This document shows positions 9,526-18,295 of a stretch of 56,101 bases of DNA, one piece after another. Positions within the stretch are counted from its first letter, which is position 1. Every line of letters begins with the position of its first letter. The DNA is from JAWPNA01 sp045402695 (GTDB taxonomy: Bacteria; Acidobacteriota; Polarisedimenticolia; JACPZX01; DASXTC01), in contig JAWPNA010000030.1 of the NCBI GenBank assembly GCA_045402695.1, positions 1 to 56,101 of the forward strand. Reading direction: 5' to 3'. Under the pieces are notes generated by a model. That model worked only from the letters and a program-made list of their open reading frames with translations. It searched no databases and had not been told where the DNA came from. Position numbers and translations under genes: made by a program.

Positions 9526-12500
9526 TCAGCGTTCCGCCTTCAGTGTCGGCAGCAGCGGCGCGCGCAGCGACGACCTGACGGCGATGAGGGTGGAGACCAG
9601 ACCCACGACGAGCACGGCCGCCAGCGTGGCGCCGACGGAGATCCAGGACGACCCGCTCGCGCCCGAGATGAAGCGCGGCGACACGGCGGCGAGCGCCGAG
9701 GCCGTGCCCGCGGTCATTCCGAAGCATAGAAGAAAGACGTTCTCCACGAACACCAGAGCGGTGAGCCGGGGCCGCGAGAAGCCGATAGCGCGCATCACCG
9801 CCAGCTCGCCGCGCCGCTCGATGGCGTTCCTGACCACCACGATCCCCAGGCCCAGGGTGCCGAGCAGCAGCCCCAGCCCTCCCAAGGCCTCGAAGGTCGA
9901 GAGGTAGGTGTTCTCCACCGCATGGAATGCGGAGATGCGGCTCGCCACGGTCTCGACGTCGAGCCCCTGCGCGCCGAGCGCGCTCTTAAGGACGCGCGCG
10001 ATCTCGCCGGCCAAAGAGGGCGGGGCGTCGATCAAGAATGCGGCGTACCCGCCGTGGCTCGGAAAGTGATCGAGGAGCGCCTTCTCCGGGATCAGGACCT
10101 CGCTCTGGAACGGACTGCCCGCGAGCAAGGCGACGAAACGCAGGCGCAGCGTCCGGCCGAACTCGTCCTGCACGACCAGGTCCTGTCCGAGACCCAGGTG
10201 GAGGATCCACTGCACGGAGTTGACGTCGCCGATGGCCGGGACCACTCCGGGCTCGATCTCCTGCCTCAGGAGTGTCCATGGGTTGTCAACGTCCGCGATC
10301 GCGCCGTGGAAGGCGAACCCGCCGCGCTCGATCTGCGCAGCGGCCACTCCGAGCAGGCGCGGGCGCTCGGGGCGGTACAGGTTCAGGCACGACACGTCGT
10401 CACCCGGCACGGTCCGGAAGGAGACGACCGTGGCCGCCCGCATCAGTGGCTCCGCCTCGCCGGGAAACCCCATCTCGGCCCGACCCGCCGCGGTGTTCAA
10501 GTCCTGGTGCAGCGGGATGTCCGACTCCGCCACGAGCGCGTAGCCTCCGGAGCCCGAGTGACGATCTTGCGGTCCAGCCTCCGCATCGCGGCGGCTCGCG
10601 GCCGTCATGACGATGATGAAGCAGGCGCAGGCGATCAACATGGCGCTGAGGATGCTCCGGCCCGGATTCCACGAGCAGTTCCTCACGGCCATCGCCGCGA
10701 AGGCGCTCCTGCCCGGCCTCACAAGACGGCGGCGTCCCGGGGCGCGGCACCAACGGGCGAAGAACGCCAGCGACGAGGCCAGGACCGAGGCGCCGATCCC
10801 GAAGGAAAGCGCCGGATCGGAGCTCCTCCCCGTGAGGACGGCGCCCAGGAAAAAGACGACCCCCGACGCGAGCCCGCCGAACGCGATCCAGGTCGAGATT
10901 TTTCCCGGCGCCCGCCCGCCGCCGGCCGCGACGTGACCCGAGAGAAGCAGCGGCACCGGGATCCTCTTGAGCCGGCCAAGCGCCCAGAAGATCGAGGCGA
11001 TGACGGTGGCAAGCGAGGACAGCGCCCCCGCCGCGAGACTGGCGGCGCTCACGTGGAGAAACAGATGCGAGGAGCCCGAGGCTCCTTTCCAGACCGTCCG
11101 CAGGCCGAGCATCAGCAGCCCCGCGTAGGCGACGCCCAGGGCCAGACCGAGTCCGGCGCCGGCCGCGGCGATGACCGATCCCTCGAGGAGGAAACGCCCA
11201 AGCACCGCGCGCACCCGGTAGCCGGAAGCGAGCAGGACGCCGATCTCGCGCGCTCTTGACTCCACGCCCAGGCGAAACAGCAGCCCGCACAGCAACACGG
11301 ACGAGATGATCAGGAAGAAGCTGAACGCCAGGAAGAGCGACCCGAAATCAGTGGCTCCCGCGGAGGCCCGCAGGCCCTCGTCCTTGACATCCCGGAAGCG
11401 CAGGCCGAACAGCTCGGGAGGAAGCTCGCGCTTGATTCCCGCGCTCAGGCGCCCCGCGAACTGCTGGAGGTCCGTCCCCGCGGGAGGCACGACGCGCAGC
11501 GCCGTGGTGTTCCCGTATCGGCTCGTCCAGAGGCGTCTCGCATCGACTTCCGACACGAACGCCTTGGGAGCGGCGCCGTACCGGTCCCAGTACTCCTCGT
11601 CGTGCGGGCGGATCCGGTTCAGCTCGACGGGGAAGGGCGGGTTCCACGAGGCGATGTCGGGCGCTCCCTTGATGCCGGGATAGTCAGGAGTGAGGGTTCG
11701 ATCCACCGCCAGCCCTCGCATCGCGGCGATTCCGCTCACGCGGAAAAGGGCGGTCCTGGTCAGAAGATCCTCCTTCTCGCCCACGACGAAGTAGGTCACG
11801 TCCACCTCGTCCCCCGCGACGGCGTGGAGATCCTGTGCCGCCCACGCATCGAGCAGAATCTCGCCTTCCTTCGGAGCGGGGGCCGGGCTTCCGTCCTCCA
11901 GCCACAGCCCGGAAAAGGGCGGACCCGCGTTGCTCACCGCGGTGATGGTGGAGTAGGGCACCGATCCTCGGCTCGAGCTCATCCGCACCGCGAGGTAGGT
12001 CAGCACGCGCTGCACGGAGGCTCCCATCGAAGCGGCCACCGACTCGACCCCCTCGGCCACCTCGGGCCTCAGGACGAACTCACGGCTCTCGATGGAGAGA
12101 TGATCGGGAGTGCGGGAGAGGAGGAGTCCCATGTCGTCCAGATCGAGAGCCTGCGTGACCTTGAGGGCGACGTCGGATGCGGGAGAAGCGCCGCCCGCCG
12201 CCAGAAGGGCGTTGATCCTCCCCTCCCGGCGCAGCGCGCGCTGCAGATCGGACAGGGAGAGGTAGGCGTTACGCGGCCGCGCCTGCCGCGCCGAGAGATC
12301 GAACAAGCCTGGCCCTTCGTCTGGAATGACGCCGGCCAGCCGGCATCGCATGGTGGCCACGACGTTCTCGAGGTCGCGCCGGCCCAGCAGGCTGTCGGGT
12401 GGCGCATCACTCGCGCGCGGGAACGACAGCAGGATCGGATCGCCCTCCGATGCGCCCAGCTCCCGCGCCAGCGAGCCGTTGAGGAACACCCGAGGCTCGC

Positions 12501-12900
12501 CCCGGGCCGGCTCGCGCGAGAGAGTCAGGCCCGCGGCAGCCGCGGCGGGAGGGTACAGAGCCGCGAACCTGCCGTCCACGCCGAGGATGTTGATCTTCCC
12601 CGCGCGGGCGCGCGAGGCGGCGTGCACCGCGGCGCCCTTCAGGATGATGGCCGGCGCGGTAGCCGCCTCCGATCCCGCGGAGCCGGGGCCATCAAGTGCC
12701 TCGACGAGCGACTCGCGGAGGTAGCGCGTGGAGACCAGCGCCCGATCGATTGACCCCAGCCGATCCAGCGTCAGGTCCGCGAGGCTCCCACGCACCGAAT
12801 CGCCCACCAGCAGAGCCCCGGTGAGCACGGCGCAGGTCGTGGCCGCTCCCAGTGCCACGGCCATGTTGATCCACCGGTAATAGGTCAGACTTCGGAGCAA
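9526..12900 (-). CDS. ABC transporter permease, two FtsX domains (MacB/LolCE-like superfamily)
   Basis: From a TTG at 12900 the protein has 1124 residues. An N-terminal helix (VALGAATTCAVLTGALLV) is followed by a large periplasmic domain. A first FtsX membrane block follows (around FLAFSFFLIISSVLLCG), then more helices, and a second FtsX block sits near the C-terminus (LGLLLGTLGLGIVVV, then RRGELAVMRAIGFSR). This is the layout of large single-chain exporter permeases that work mechanically with a LolD/MacB-type ATPase. The TTG start lies 16 bases inside the upstream ATPase gene and has GGAGGG just before it. The open frame extends further upstream, but those residues are out-of-frame ATPase sequence. 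The substrate is unknown; export of the operon's product or of a lipoprotein is inferred. Confidence 0.87.
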   Translation of the reverse strand: MLRSLTYYRWINMAVALGAATTCAVLTGALLVGDSVRGSLADLTLDRLGSIDRALVSTRYLRESLVEALDGPGSAGSEAATAPAIILKGAAVHAASRARAGKINILGVDGRFAALYPPAAAAAGLTLSREPARGEPRVFLNGSLARELGASEGDPILLSFPRASDAPPDSLLGRRDLENVVATMRCRLAGVIPDEGPGLFDLSARQARPRNAYLSLSDLQRALRREGRINALLAAGGASPASDVALKVTQALDLDDMGLLLSRTPDHLSIESREFVLRPEVAEGVESVAASMGASVQRVLTYLAVRMSSSRGSVPYSTITAVSNAGPPFSGLWLEDGSPAPAPKEGEILLDAWAAQDLHAVAGDEVDVTYFVVGEKEDLLTRTALFRVSGIAAMRGLAVDRTLTPDYPGIKGAPDIASWNPPFPVELNRIRPHDEEYWDRYGAAPKAFVSEVDARRLWTSRYGNTTALRVVPPAGTDLQQFAGRLSAGIKRELPPELFGLRFRDVKDEGLRASAGATDFGSLFLAFSFFLIISSVLLCGLLFRLGVESRAREIGVLLASGYRVRAVLGRFLLEGSVIAAAGAGLGLALGVAYAGLLMLGLRTVWKGASGSSHLFLHVSAASLAAGALSSLATVIASIFWALGRLKRIPVPLLLSGHVAAGGGRAPGKISTWIAFGGLASGVVFFLGAVLTGRSSDPALSFGIGASVLASSLAFFARWCRAPGRRRLVRPGRSAFAAMAVRNCSWNPGRSILSAMLIACACFIIVMTAASRRDAEAGPQDRHSGSGGYALVAESDIPLHQDLNTAAGRAEMGFPGEAEPLMRAATVVSFRTVPGDDVSCLNLYRPERPRLLGVAAAQIERGGFAFHGAIADVDNPWTLLRQEIEPGVVPAIGDVNSVQWILHLGLGQDLVVQDEFGRTLRLRFVALLAGSPFQSEVLIPEKALLDHFPSHGGYAAFLIDAPPSLAGEIARVLKSALGAQGLDVETVASRISAFHAVENTYLSTFEALGGLGLLLGTLGLGIVVVRNAIERRGELAVMRAIGFSRPRLTALVFVENVFLLCFGMTAGTASALAAVSPRFISGASGSSWISVGATLAAVLVVGLVSTLIAVRSSLRAPLLPTLKAER

Positions 12901-13568
12901 ACGCCCTCCGACAGCTTGAGCCGGCGCTCGAACATGGCGGCCAGCTCGAGACCATGCGTGACGGCGATCAGGATGTTGCGTTCGCGCCGGTGCTGGTCGA
13001 ACAGCATCGCGGCCACGCCGGCGGCCGAGGTCGCGTCGAGGTTGCCGGTCGGCTCGTCGCACAGCAGCAGGCCGGGGCCATTGACGAGCGCGCGGGCCAC
13101 CGCCGCGCGCTGCCTCTCGCCTCCGGAGAGCTCCGCGGGCCGATGAGCCAGACGTCCCGACAGGCCGACGCGCTCGATCAGCTCAACGGCCCTGCGCTCG
13201 GCCGCTGCGCCACCCTTGCCCAGAGCCATCGCGGGCAGCAGGACGTTCTCGAGCACCGAGTACTGCGGCAGCAGATGATGGTCCTGGAACACGAACCCGA
13301 TGGCGCGGTTGCGGAACACCGCCAACTCCGGCTCGGGCAGGATGTGAGGCATTCGCCCGCCGATCTCGATCGTGCCCGAGGTGGGCGCGTCGAGCGTCCC
13401 GATGAGGTGCAGCAGCGTGCTCTTGCCCGCGCCCGAAGGCCCCACGATCGCCAGCGATTGGCCAGCCTGCATGCGGAACGAGATCCCCCGGAGCACCTCG
13501 ATCGTGTCGGGGCCCAGCCGGTAGCTCTTGTGGAGGTCCGCTACGACCAGGGAGATCGAATTTGTCAT
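12885..13568 (-). CDS. ABC transporter ATP-binding protein (LolD/MacB-like)
   Basis: A complete 227-residue nucleotide-binding domain. It has Walker A GPSGAGKST, Q-loop VFQDHHLLPQY, signature LSGGERQR, Walker B LLLCDEPTG, D-loop and H-loop (VTHG). Length and sequence match the LolD/MacB/FtsE class, which pairs with FtsX-type permeases, and such a permease is the overlapping next gene (16-base overlap). The start at 13568 is 9 bases after the thioesterase stop and has only a weak GCGGA upstream, so translation may depend on coupling. It sits at the membrane on the cytoplasmic side and powers the permease. Confidence 0.93.
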   Translation of the reverse strand: MTNSISLVVADLHKSYRLGPDTIEVLRGISFRMQAGQSLAIVGPSGAGKSTLLHLIGTLDAPTSGTIEIGGRMPHILPEPELAVFRNRAIGFVFQDHHLLPQYSVLENVLLPAMALGKGGAAAERRAVELIERVGLSGRLAHRPAELSGGERQRAAVARALVNGPGLLLCDEPTGNLDATSAAGVAAMLFDQHRRERNILIAVTHGLELAAMFERRLKLSEGVCSEV

Positions 13569-13577
13569 TCCGCGCGT

Positions 13578-13994
13578 CTACCGCGGCGCCGGCTCGATCC
13601 GGCGGGCGAGATCGCCCGGGATCGGGATCGACTCGAATCCGCCCCCGGGTGTTCTGGTGCAGCACACCGACGTCGTCCGCCCTCTGGCCAGCTCGGTTTC
13701 GCCCCTGCGCAGGGTGAACCCGTAAGTGATCGTACTCCGCGTCACCTTGAGGACCTTCAGGTGGACCTCGATCTCCTCGCCGTAGCGCGCCGAGGCTAGA
13801 TACTCGCAGGAGACATCCACCTTGGGCCAGCCGCCGGGCCTTCCCTCGTGCTCGAAGGTGAACCCCCAGCCCAGCGACCTCAGGAATTCGTCCTCGGCCG
13901 TCTCCATGAAGATGAAGTAGCGGCTGAAGTGCACGACCCCCCCCGCGTCGGTGTCGGAGAACTCGATGCGGCGCTTCGCAATCAGCTCGTGCAT
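13578..13994 (-). CDS. Hotdog-fold acyl-CoA thioesterase (4-hydroxybenzoyl-CoA thioesterase-like)
   Basis: A 138-residue protein with the active-site signature FSDTDAGGVVHFSRYF near its start, as in YbgC/4-hydroxybenzoyl-CoA thioesterases. The acidic residue after DT is the usual catalytic one. The family hydrolyses acyl-CoA or acyl-carrier thioesters to free acids in the cytoplasm. The ATG at 13994 has GGAGG 3 bases upstream and follows the glycosyltransferase stop by 10 bases. The open frame extends 14 residues upstream into that gene, but those residues do not belong to the family. Within this operon it could supply the free acid used by the LuxE-like enzyme, a LuxD-like role; that is inference. 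Confidence 0.88.
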   Translation of the reverse strand: MHELIAKRRIEFSDTDAGGVVHFSRYFIFMETAEDEFLRSLGWGFTFEHEGRPGGWPKVDVSCEYLASARYGEEIEVHLKVLKVTRSTITYGFTLRRGETELARGRTTSVCCTRTPGGGFESIPIPGDLARRIEPAPR

Positions 13995-14004
13995 ACGCCT
14001 CCCA

Positions 14005-15324
14005 TCAGGCCGGCTCCTCCGGAGACAGGGCCTCAAGGTACACCTTCAAGGTCTCCTCCGCCATCACGACGTCGGAATAGAAGCGCCTCACCGCCGCCCG
14101 GCCGTTTTCGCCCAGGGCCCGGCGGCGGGCGGGATCGTCCATCAGACTCAAGAGCGCCTCCGCCAGGCCAGTAGCCGACCCGGGCGGAAACATCACCCCG
14201 CCGGCCGTCTTTTCCAGAATCTCCGGGAAGGAGCCGTGGCGAGGCAGAGCGGCGGGCACGCCGTTGGCGAGCGCCTCGAGGACCGACAATCCCTTCGACT
14301 CGCGGTAGATCGTGGGCACGCACAGCACGTCGAGCCCGTTGAGGAACCTGATTTTCTCGGCGCGGTCCACCTCGCCCAGGTAGGTGACGCTCCCGGCCAG
14401 TCCCAAGGACGCGATCCGCCGCGTCACCTGTGTGAAGTAGGCGCGATCGCGTGGGCCCAGGTACCCAGCGACCTTCAGCGATACGCGGTCGGCTCCCACC
14501 CGTCGCGCGAGAAGGTGGAACCCCTCAGCCAGAAGGTGCAGTCCCTTCTCGGGGCAGATGCGCGCCAGGTAACCGATGACGAACGGGCCGGTCGTCCGCT
14601 CGTTCACGCGCTCATCCCGCGCCGCATCACCGTGCCCGCGAAGGTTCAATCCGAGGGGCACGGTCCGCATCTTTCGTTCGGGCAGGGCCAGCATCTCGCG
14701 CATCCGTTCGCCGTACTCGCGGCTGGTGGCGATGAACAGGTCGGCGTCCTTCGCCTTGGCCCGCATCATGTGGAGCACTCTCTCGCGCCAGGGCTCGCGC
14801 AGCCCCTCCAGGAACAGGTCCTCTCCCTGAACGGAGCAGATCACGGGCACCCCCAGCTCGCGCTTCATCGGCCCGGCCAGCCCGAGAAACATCGAGTTGG
14901 TGAGGTGGACGATCTCCGGCTTGAAATCATCCCGAAGCCACCAGACCAGCCGCTGCAGCTCCTTGCGCTGCCCTCCCTCCTCGCCGGACAGCACAGATAA
15001 GGTCAGTCCGCCGAGATCGGCGGCACTGGTGGAGGAGCCGAGGCGCGACGCGAGCGCCAGAAGCCACGGGTGGTCGAGCAGGCGGTCGAGCATCCGGGGG
15101 GTGTGCGAGAGCAACGGTACCCTGTTTTGCAGGTAGATGTTCACCGCGCCGTAAAACACGCGCCCCAGGCTGACGTTTTCCTCGTCCGTCCGAATCGGAG
15201 TGTAGGTGGGGATCAGGACGATGTCATGGCCGAGCTTGCGAATGGCCGCCGCCAGCGTGTTGTCGTGCACGCAGCTTCCGCACAGCATGCCGGCGGCGCC
15301 GGCGGAGACATAGGCGATCTTCAT
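14005..15324 (-). CDS. Glycosyltransferase family 4 (GT-B fold)
   Basis: A 439-residue GT-B enzyme. The N-terminal acceptor domain begins MKIAYVSAGAAGMLCGSCVHD with a glycine-rich loop. The C-terminal donor domain contains GYLARICPEKGLHLL and the E-x7-E motif ESKGLSVLEALANGVP, both typical of GT4 retaining transferases that use nucleotide sugars. No membrane segment is seen, so it is cytoplasmic or membrane-associated. The start codon overlaps the symporter stop in an ATGA junction, so it belongs to the operon. The acceptor is unknown; an alcohol or phenol made by the neighbouring enzymes is a possibility, not shown. Confidence 0.9.
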   Translation of the reverse strand: MKIAYVSAGAAGMLCGSCVHDNTLAAAIRKLGHDIVLIPTYTPIRTDEENVSLGRVFYGAVNIYLQNRVPLLSHTPRMLDRLLDHPWLLALASRLGSSTSAADLGGLTLSVLSGEEGGQRKELQRLVWWLRDDFKPEIVHLTNSMFLGLAGPMKRELGVPVICSVQGEDLFLEGLREPWRERVLHMMRAKAKDADLFIATSREYGERMREMLALPERKMRTVPLGLNLRGHGDAARDERVNERTTGPFVIGYLARICPEKGLHLLAEGFHLLARRVGADRVSLKVAGYLGPRDRAYFTQVTRRIASLGLAGSVTYLGEVDRAEKIRFLNGLDVLCVPTIYRESKGLSVLEALANGVPAALPRHGSFPEILEKTAGGVMFPPGSATGLAEALLSLMDDPARRRALGENGRAAVRRFYSDVVMAEETLKVYLEALSPEEPA

Positions 15325-16784
15325 CTGCGGGGGAAGAACCGCTCCAGCACTTCTTCGCCGGGCGGCCTGGTGATCAACGAGACGAGCACCATGGCGGCGG
15401 TGGAGGCGGCAAGGATGACCCCGACCGGCATGACGCCCGTCTGACCCACGGTGTAGTCGGGGTTGTCGCCGGCCACGAGGAAGAAGTAGGTCCAGAGGAT
15501 TGCCACCGTGACGACACTTGCGATGGCGCCGTGCTTCGTGCTTCGCTTCCAGAACAGCGCCGAGACGACGATCGGGAACAGCGCGGCGAATCCGGTGAAG
15601 GCCCAGATGCCTAGCTTGAAGATGCTGCGCGTGGTGACGAGTGACAGAAAAAAGGTGATGACCAGGATCACTGCGACGAATGTCCGCCCGACCATCAGCT
15701 CCTGCTTCTCGCTCATGAGGTCATGGAAGCTGTAGCGCCTCACGACGTCGTGCGTGAACATCGTGCCCAGTGACAGCACCTGCGAGTCCAGCGAGTTCAT
15801 GCACGTGGAGAACACGCCCGCGGCGAGAAGTCCCGCGAGAAACCCCGGCGCGTGCAAAGTGATCAGCTTGAGGATGACCGTGTTGGCGGCGGCCGGCGGC
15901 AGCCCGGGGAAGTCGGCCGCGGCCAGGATCCCCAGAAGCACGCTGGGCACCCAGACGAAGGCGATGCAGACCGGGTAGAGCGAGATAGTGTAGCGGAAGT
16001 AGGCGGCGCGCTGGGCCGTGAGCCAGTGGATGAACAGGTGCGGAAACATCCCGGCCGAAAGCGGGATGCAGGTGTAGGTGAGAAGCTCCAGCTTCTTGAT
16101 CCTGCCGCCGCGGATCAGGAGATCGGGATGGCTCTGCGTGACCCGGGCCAGGGCGTTGTCGAGGCCGCCGAGCTGACGGACGACCACGGCCAGCGTGAGG
16201 GCGCCGAAGACCATGAAGACCAGGGTCTGGAAGGTGTTGACCCATGCGGTGCCGCGCATCCCTCCGTACATGACGTAGACCAGCACGACGCCACAGATGA
16301 TCAGGTTGCCCACCCACTCGGGGATCTCTCCGGCGGTGACCTGGTTGACCGTGATCCCTCCCGCCATCATCCCGATGAGGACGTACGGGATCAGTAGCAA
16401 GGTCAAGACAAAGAAGAGCAGGAGCCCCAGGAGTCCCGAACCCCATCGATCACGGAAATACTGAGCCTGCGTGACGTATCCGTACCGCTTGCCCAGGGAC
16501 CACAGCCTCGTCCCCACGAAGTAAAAAACCGCCGGGATGACGAGCGCGGAGGAGGAGGCCATCAGACCGAACACCCCGATGCCGCGATGGTAGGCCTCTC
16601 CCGAGGCGCCCAGAAGTGAGAAGGCCGTCATGTTGGTCCCGAACAGCGACATCAGCAGGACGAACGGCCCGATGGTGCGGGTCGCGACGAAGAAATCCTC
16701 ACCGGTGCCGCGAAACAGCTTGTGGCTCGCCAATCCGATGACCAGCACCAGGATGATGTAGACGAGCAGGACGGCCAGGATCAT
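15321..16784 (-). CDS. Sodium:solute symporter family transporter (SSS)
   Basis: A 487-residue polytopic protein with about 13 hydrophobic helices. It carries the SSS-type early region TGEDFFVATRTIGP, then FGTNMTAFSLLGASGEAYHRG and the GGMRGTAWVNTFQ motif. The family imports small solutes with sodium. The ATG at 16784 overlaps the stop of the small DUF3311 gene (ATGA), and the hydrophobic first helix starts right after it. The 30 extra upstream residues of the open frame are not part of the family. The pairing with a DUF3311 subunit is common for symporters of carboxylates and similar solutes. The substrate is not readable from sequence. Confidence 0.9.
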   Translation of the reverse strand: MILAVLLVYIILVLVIGLASHKLFRGTGEDFFVATRTIGPFVLLMSLFGTNMTAFSLLGASGEAYHRGIGVFGLMASSSALVIPAVFYFVGTRLWSLGKRYGYVTQAQYFRDRWGSGLLGLLLFFVLTLLLIPYVLIGMMAGGITVNQVTAGEIPEWVGNLIICGVVLVYVMYGGMRGTAWVNTFQTLVFMVFGALTLAVVVRQLGGLDNALARVTQSHPDLLIRGGRIKKLELLTYTCIPLSAGMFPHLFIHWLTAQRAAYFRYTISLYPVCIAFVWVPSVLLGILAAADFPGLPPAAANTVILKLITLHAPGFLAGLLAAGVFSTCMNSLDSQVLSLGTMFTHDVVRRYSFHDLMSEKQELMVGRTFVAVILVITFFLSLVTTRSIFKLGIWAFTGFAALFPIVVSALFWKRSTKHGAIASVVTVAILWTYFFLVAGDNPDYTVGQTGVMPVGVILAASTAAMVLVSLITRPPGEEVLERFFPRR

Positions 16785-17011
16785 CGGCGCTCCTGGTCCC
16801 GCGGCTCGACCTCCAGATGCGCGGGCCAGGCATACGTCACCAGGAGCCACATCACGACGGTGGCAGCTATACAAAACGCCGCGTGGTAGGTCAGCCCCAC
16901 GGGAAGTCCAAGGACCATGCGCGGATCATCCCAGAGCCAGAAGTCGTTGTGAAGGACGTAAAGGACAGGCAGCCCTGTCCAGGCGAGCACGCGCAGCAAG
17001 GTCTTGTTCAA
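16781..17011 (-). CDS. DUF3311 small membrane protein, partner of the symporter
   Basis: A 76-residue protein with two transmembrane helices and the family core VLYVLHNDFWLWDDPRMVLG, then LPVGLTYHAAFC. DUF3311 proteins are nearly always encoded next to SSS symporters, and here the stop overlaps the symporter ATG. I place the start at a TTG (17011-17009) whose last bases overlap the TGA of the upstream oxidoreductase as TTGA. No ATG exists at a sensible place, and the longer frame reads through the neighbouring gene. No clear Shine-Dalgarno is present, so translation probably depends on ribosomes finishing the upstream gene. Confidence 0.85.
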   Translation of the reverse strand: MNKTLLRVLAWTGLPVLYVLHNDFWLWDDPRMVLGLPVGLTYHAAFCIAATVVMWLLVTYAWPAHLEVEPRDQERR

Positions 17012-18273
17012 CGAGAGGACTCGGAAAGCGAAAGAGGCCGGTAGCCCGGAAGGTTGAGCATCGTATCCATGCTCGCGTACAGACCGTCGGTCGGGTGCCG
17101 GAACACGTTGCCGCTGAGGACGTGGGTCAGGTCGCGCCGGCACTGTGGATGGCGCTCGAGGAAGTGCTTGAAGTGGAACTCAGGGGCGTAGAAGGCGTAT
17201 ACGAGATGGCGTAGCGCTTCCATGCCTTCCACGAAACGCGGCCCGTGCCTGCCCAGCCGCGCGCCGGAGAAATCACCCGCCAAAAACGCCTCTCCGATGG
17301 CATCCGCGGTGAACTCGGCGCCCTTGAGCGCCAGCAGGACACCCGAGGAGTAGATCGGATCCAGAAAGCCGAAGGCGTCCCCCACGAGCACCCAGCCGTC
17401 ACCGGCGATTCGCTGGGAAATGTAGGAGAAATCCCTCAGGACCCTCATCCAGCCCACCTGCCGCGCGTTGGTCAGGCGGGGCTGCAGGGCCGGGCATCGC
17501 GCGACCTCTTCGTCGAGGATCTTTTGCGGATCTCCCGAGCGCCCTTTGATCAGATAGTCCATCAACCCCACGACGCCGACGCTGACGACGTCTCCGGCCA
17601 GCGGGATGTACCAGAACCACGCCTGCTCGTTGTCCGTGTGCAAGACGAGCGTGGCGCCTTCATCCCTTCCTTTGTCCCTGAGGGCGCCCTTGTAACGAGT
17701 GAACACGGCGGCGTTTTTCAGCTTCGAGTCGAACTGCTGCAGCTTCAACGTCTTCGCCAGCAGCGCAGCCTGGCCGGTTGCGTCCACAACCACCTTCGCA
17801 CGCGCCTCGGAGAGGCCGGCGCCTGGGATGTCCGCCCGCACGCCCACGGCACGGCCGCCCTCGAAGAGGACCTCCTGTACGGCGGCCCCCTGGCGGACAT
17901 CGACACCGGATTCGGCGGCGTGATCGAGCATGAGCTGGTCGAACTCGCCGCGATCCACTTGCCAGGTGCTCGACGATTCGTGCGGATCAGCATCCGAGAA
18001 GTAGAAGGGAACCGTCGGCCTGCCGTCCTTGATGAAGAACTGAACGCTGTGCTTTCGCGTGAAGTGGCTGGCCTTCAGTTTGTCCAGGATCCCCAGCCTC
18101 AGAAACGTCCAGTAGGTGGCCGGCATGAACGACTCGCCGATGCGGAACCGGGGAAACGTCTCCTTCTCCAGGAGCAGCACGCTCCTGCCCTGCTTCGCGA
18201 CCAGCGTGGCGGTGGCGGAGCCCGCCGGACCGCCGCCGATCACGATCACATCGACGCTGTTTGGTTTCTGCAC
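17008..18273 (-). CDS. FAD-dependent oxidoreductase of the flavin halogenase-like family
   Basis: A 421-residue flavoprotein. The dinucleotide fold GGGPAG is at residues 13-18. GESFMP (about 46-51) matches the GES motif of halogenases. WFWYIP at 219-224 fits the W-x-W-x-I-P motif considered diagnostic of flavin-dependent halogenases. GDAFGFLDPIYSSGVLLAL is the second FAD-contact region. It would need a separate flavin reductase, and none is in the window. Members annotated this way also include geranylgeranyl-reductase-like enzymes, so halogenation is likely but unproven. The GTG at 18273 has GGAG 8 bases upstream; an ATG at 18321 inside the receptor gene is the alternative. The stop overlaps the TTG of the DUF3311 gene. 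Confidence 0.82.
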   Translation of the reverse strand: MQKPNSVDVIVIGGGPAGSATATLVAKQGRSVLLLEKETFPRFRIGESFMPATYWTFLRLGILDKLKASHFTRKHSVQFFIKDGRPTVPFYFSDADPHESSSTWQVDRGEFDQLMLDHAAESGVDVRQGAAVQEVLFEGGRAVGVRADIPGAGLSEARAKVVVDATGQAALLAKTLKLQQFDSKLKNAAVFTRYKGALRDKGRDEGATLVLHTDNEQAWFWYIPLAGDVVSVGVVGLMDYLIKGRSGDPQKILDEEVARCPALQPRLTNARQVGWMRVLRDFSYISQRIAGDGWVLVGDAFGFLDPIYSSGVLLALKGAEFTADAIGEAFLAGDFSGARLGRHGPRFVEGMEALRHLVYAFYAPEFHFKHFLERHPQCRRDLTHVLSGNVFRHPTDGLYASMDTMLNLPGYRPLSLSESSR

Positions 18274-18295
18274 CGGATGTCGCTCCACGCTCGGA

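Noticed and set aside
9922..11259. Open frame of 445 codons on the plus strand
   Set aside because: Antisense to the FtsX permease, which has matching helices and family motifs; charged low-complexity translation.
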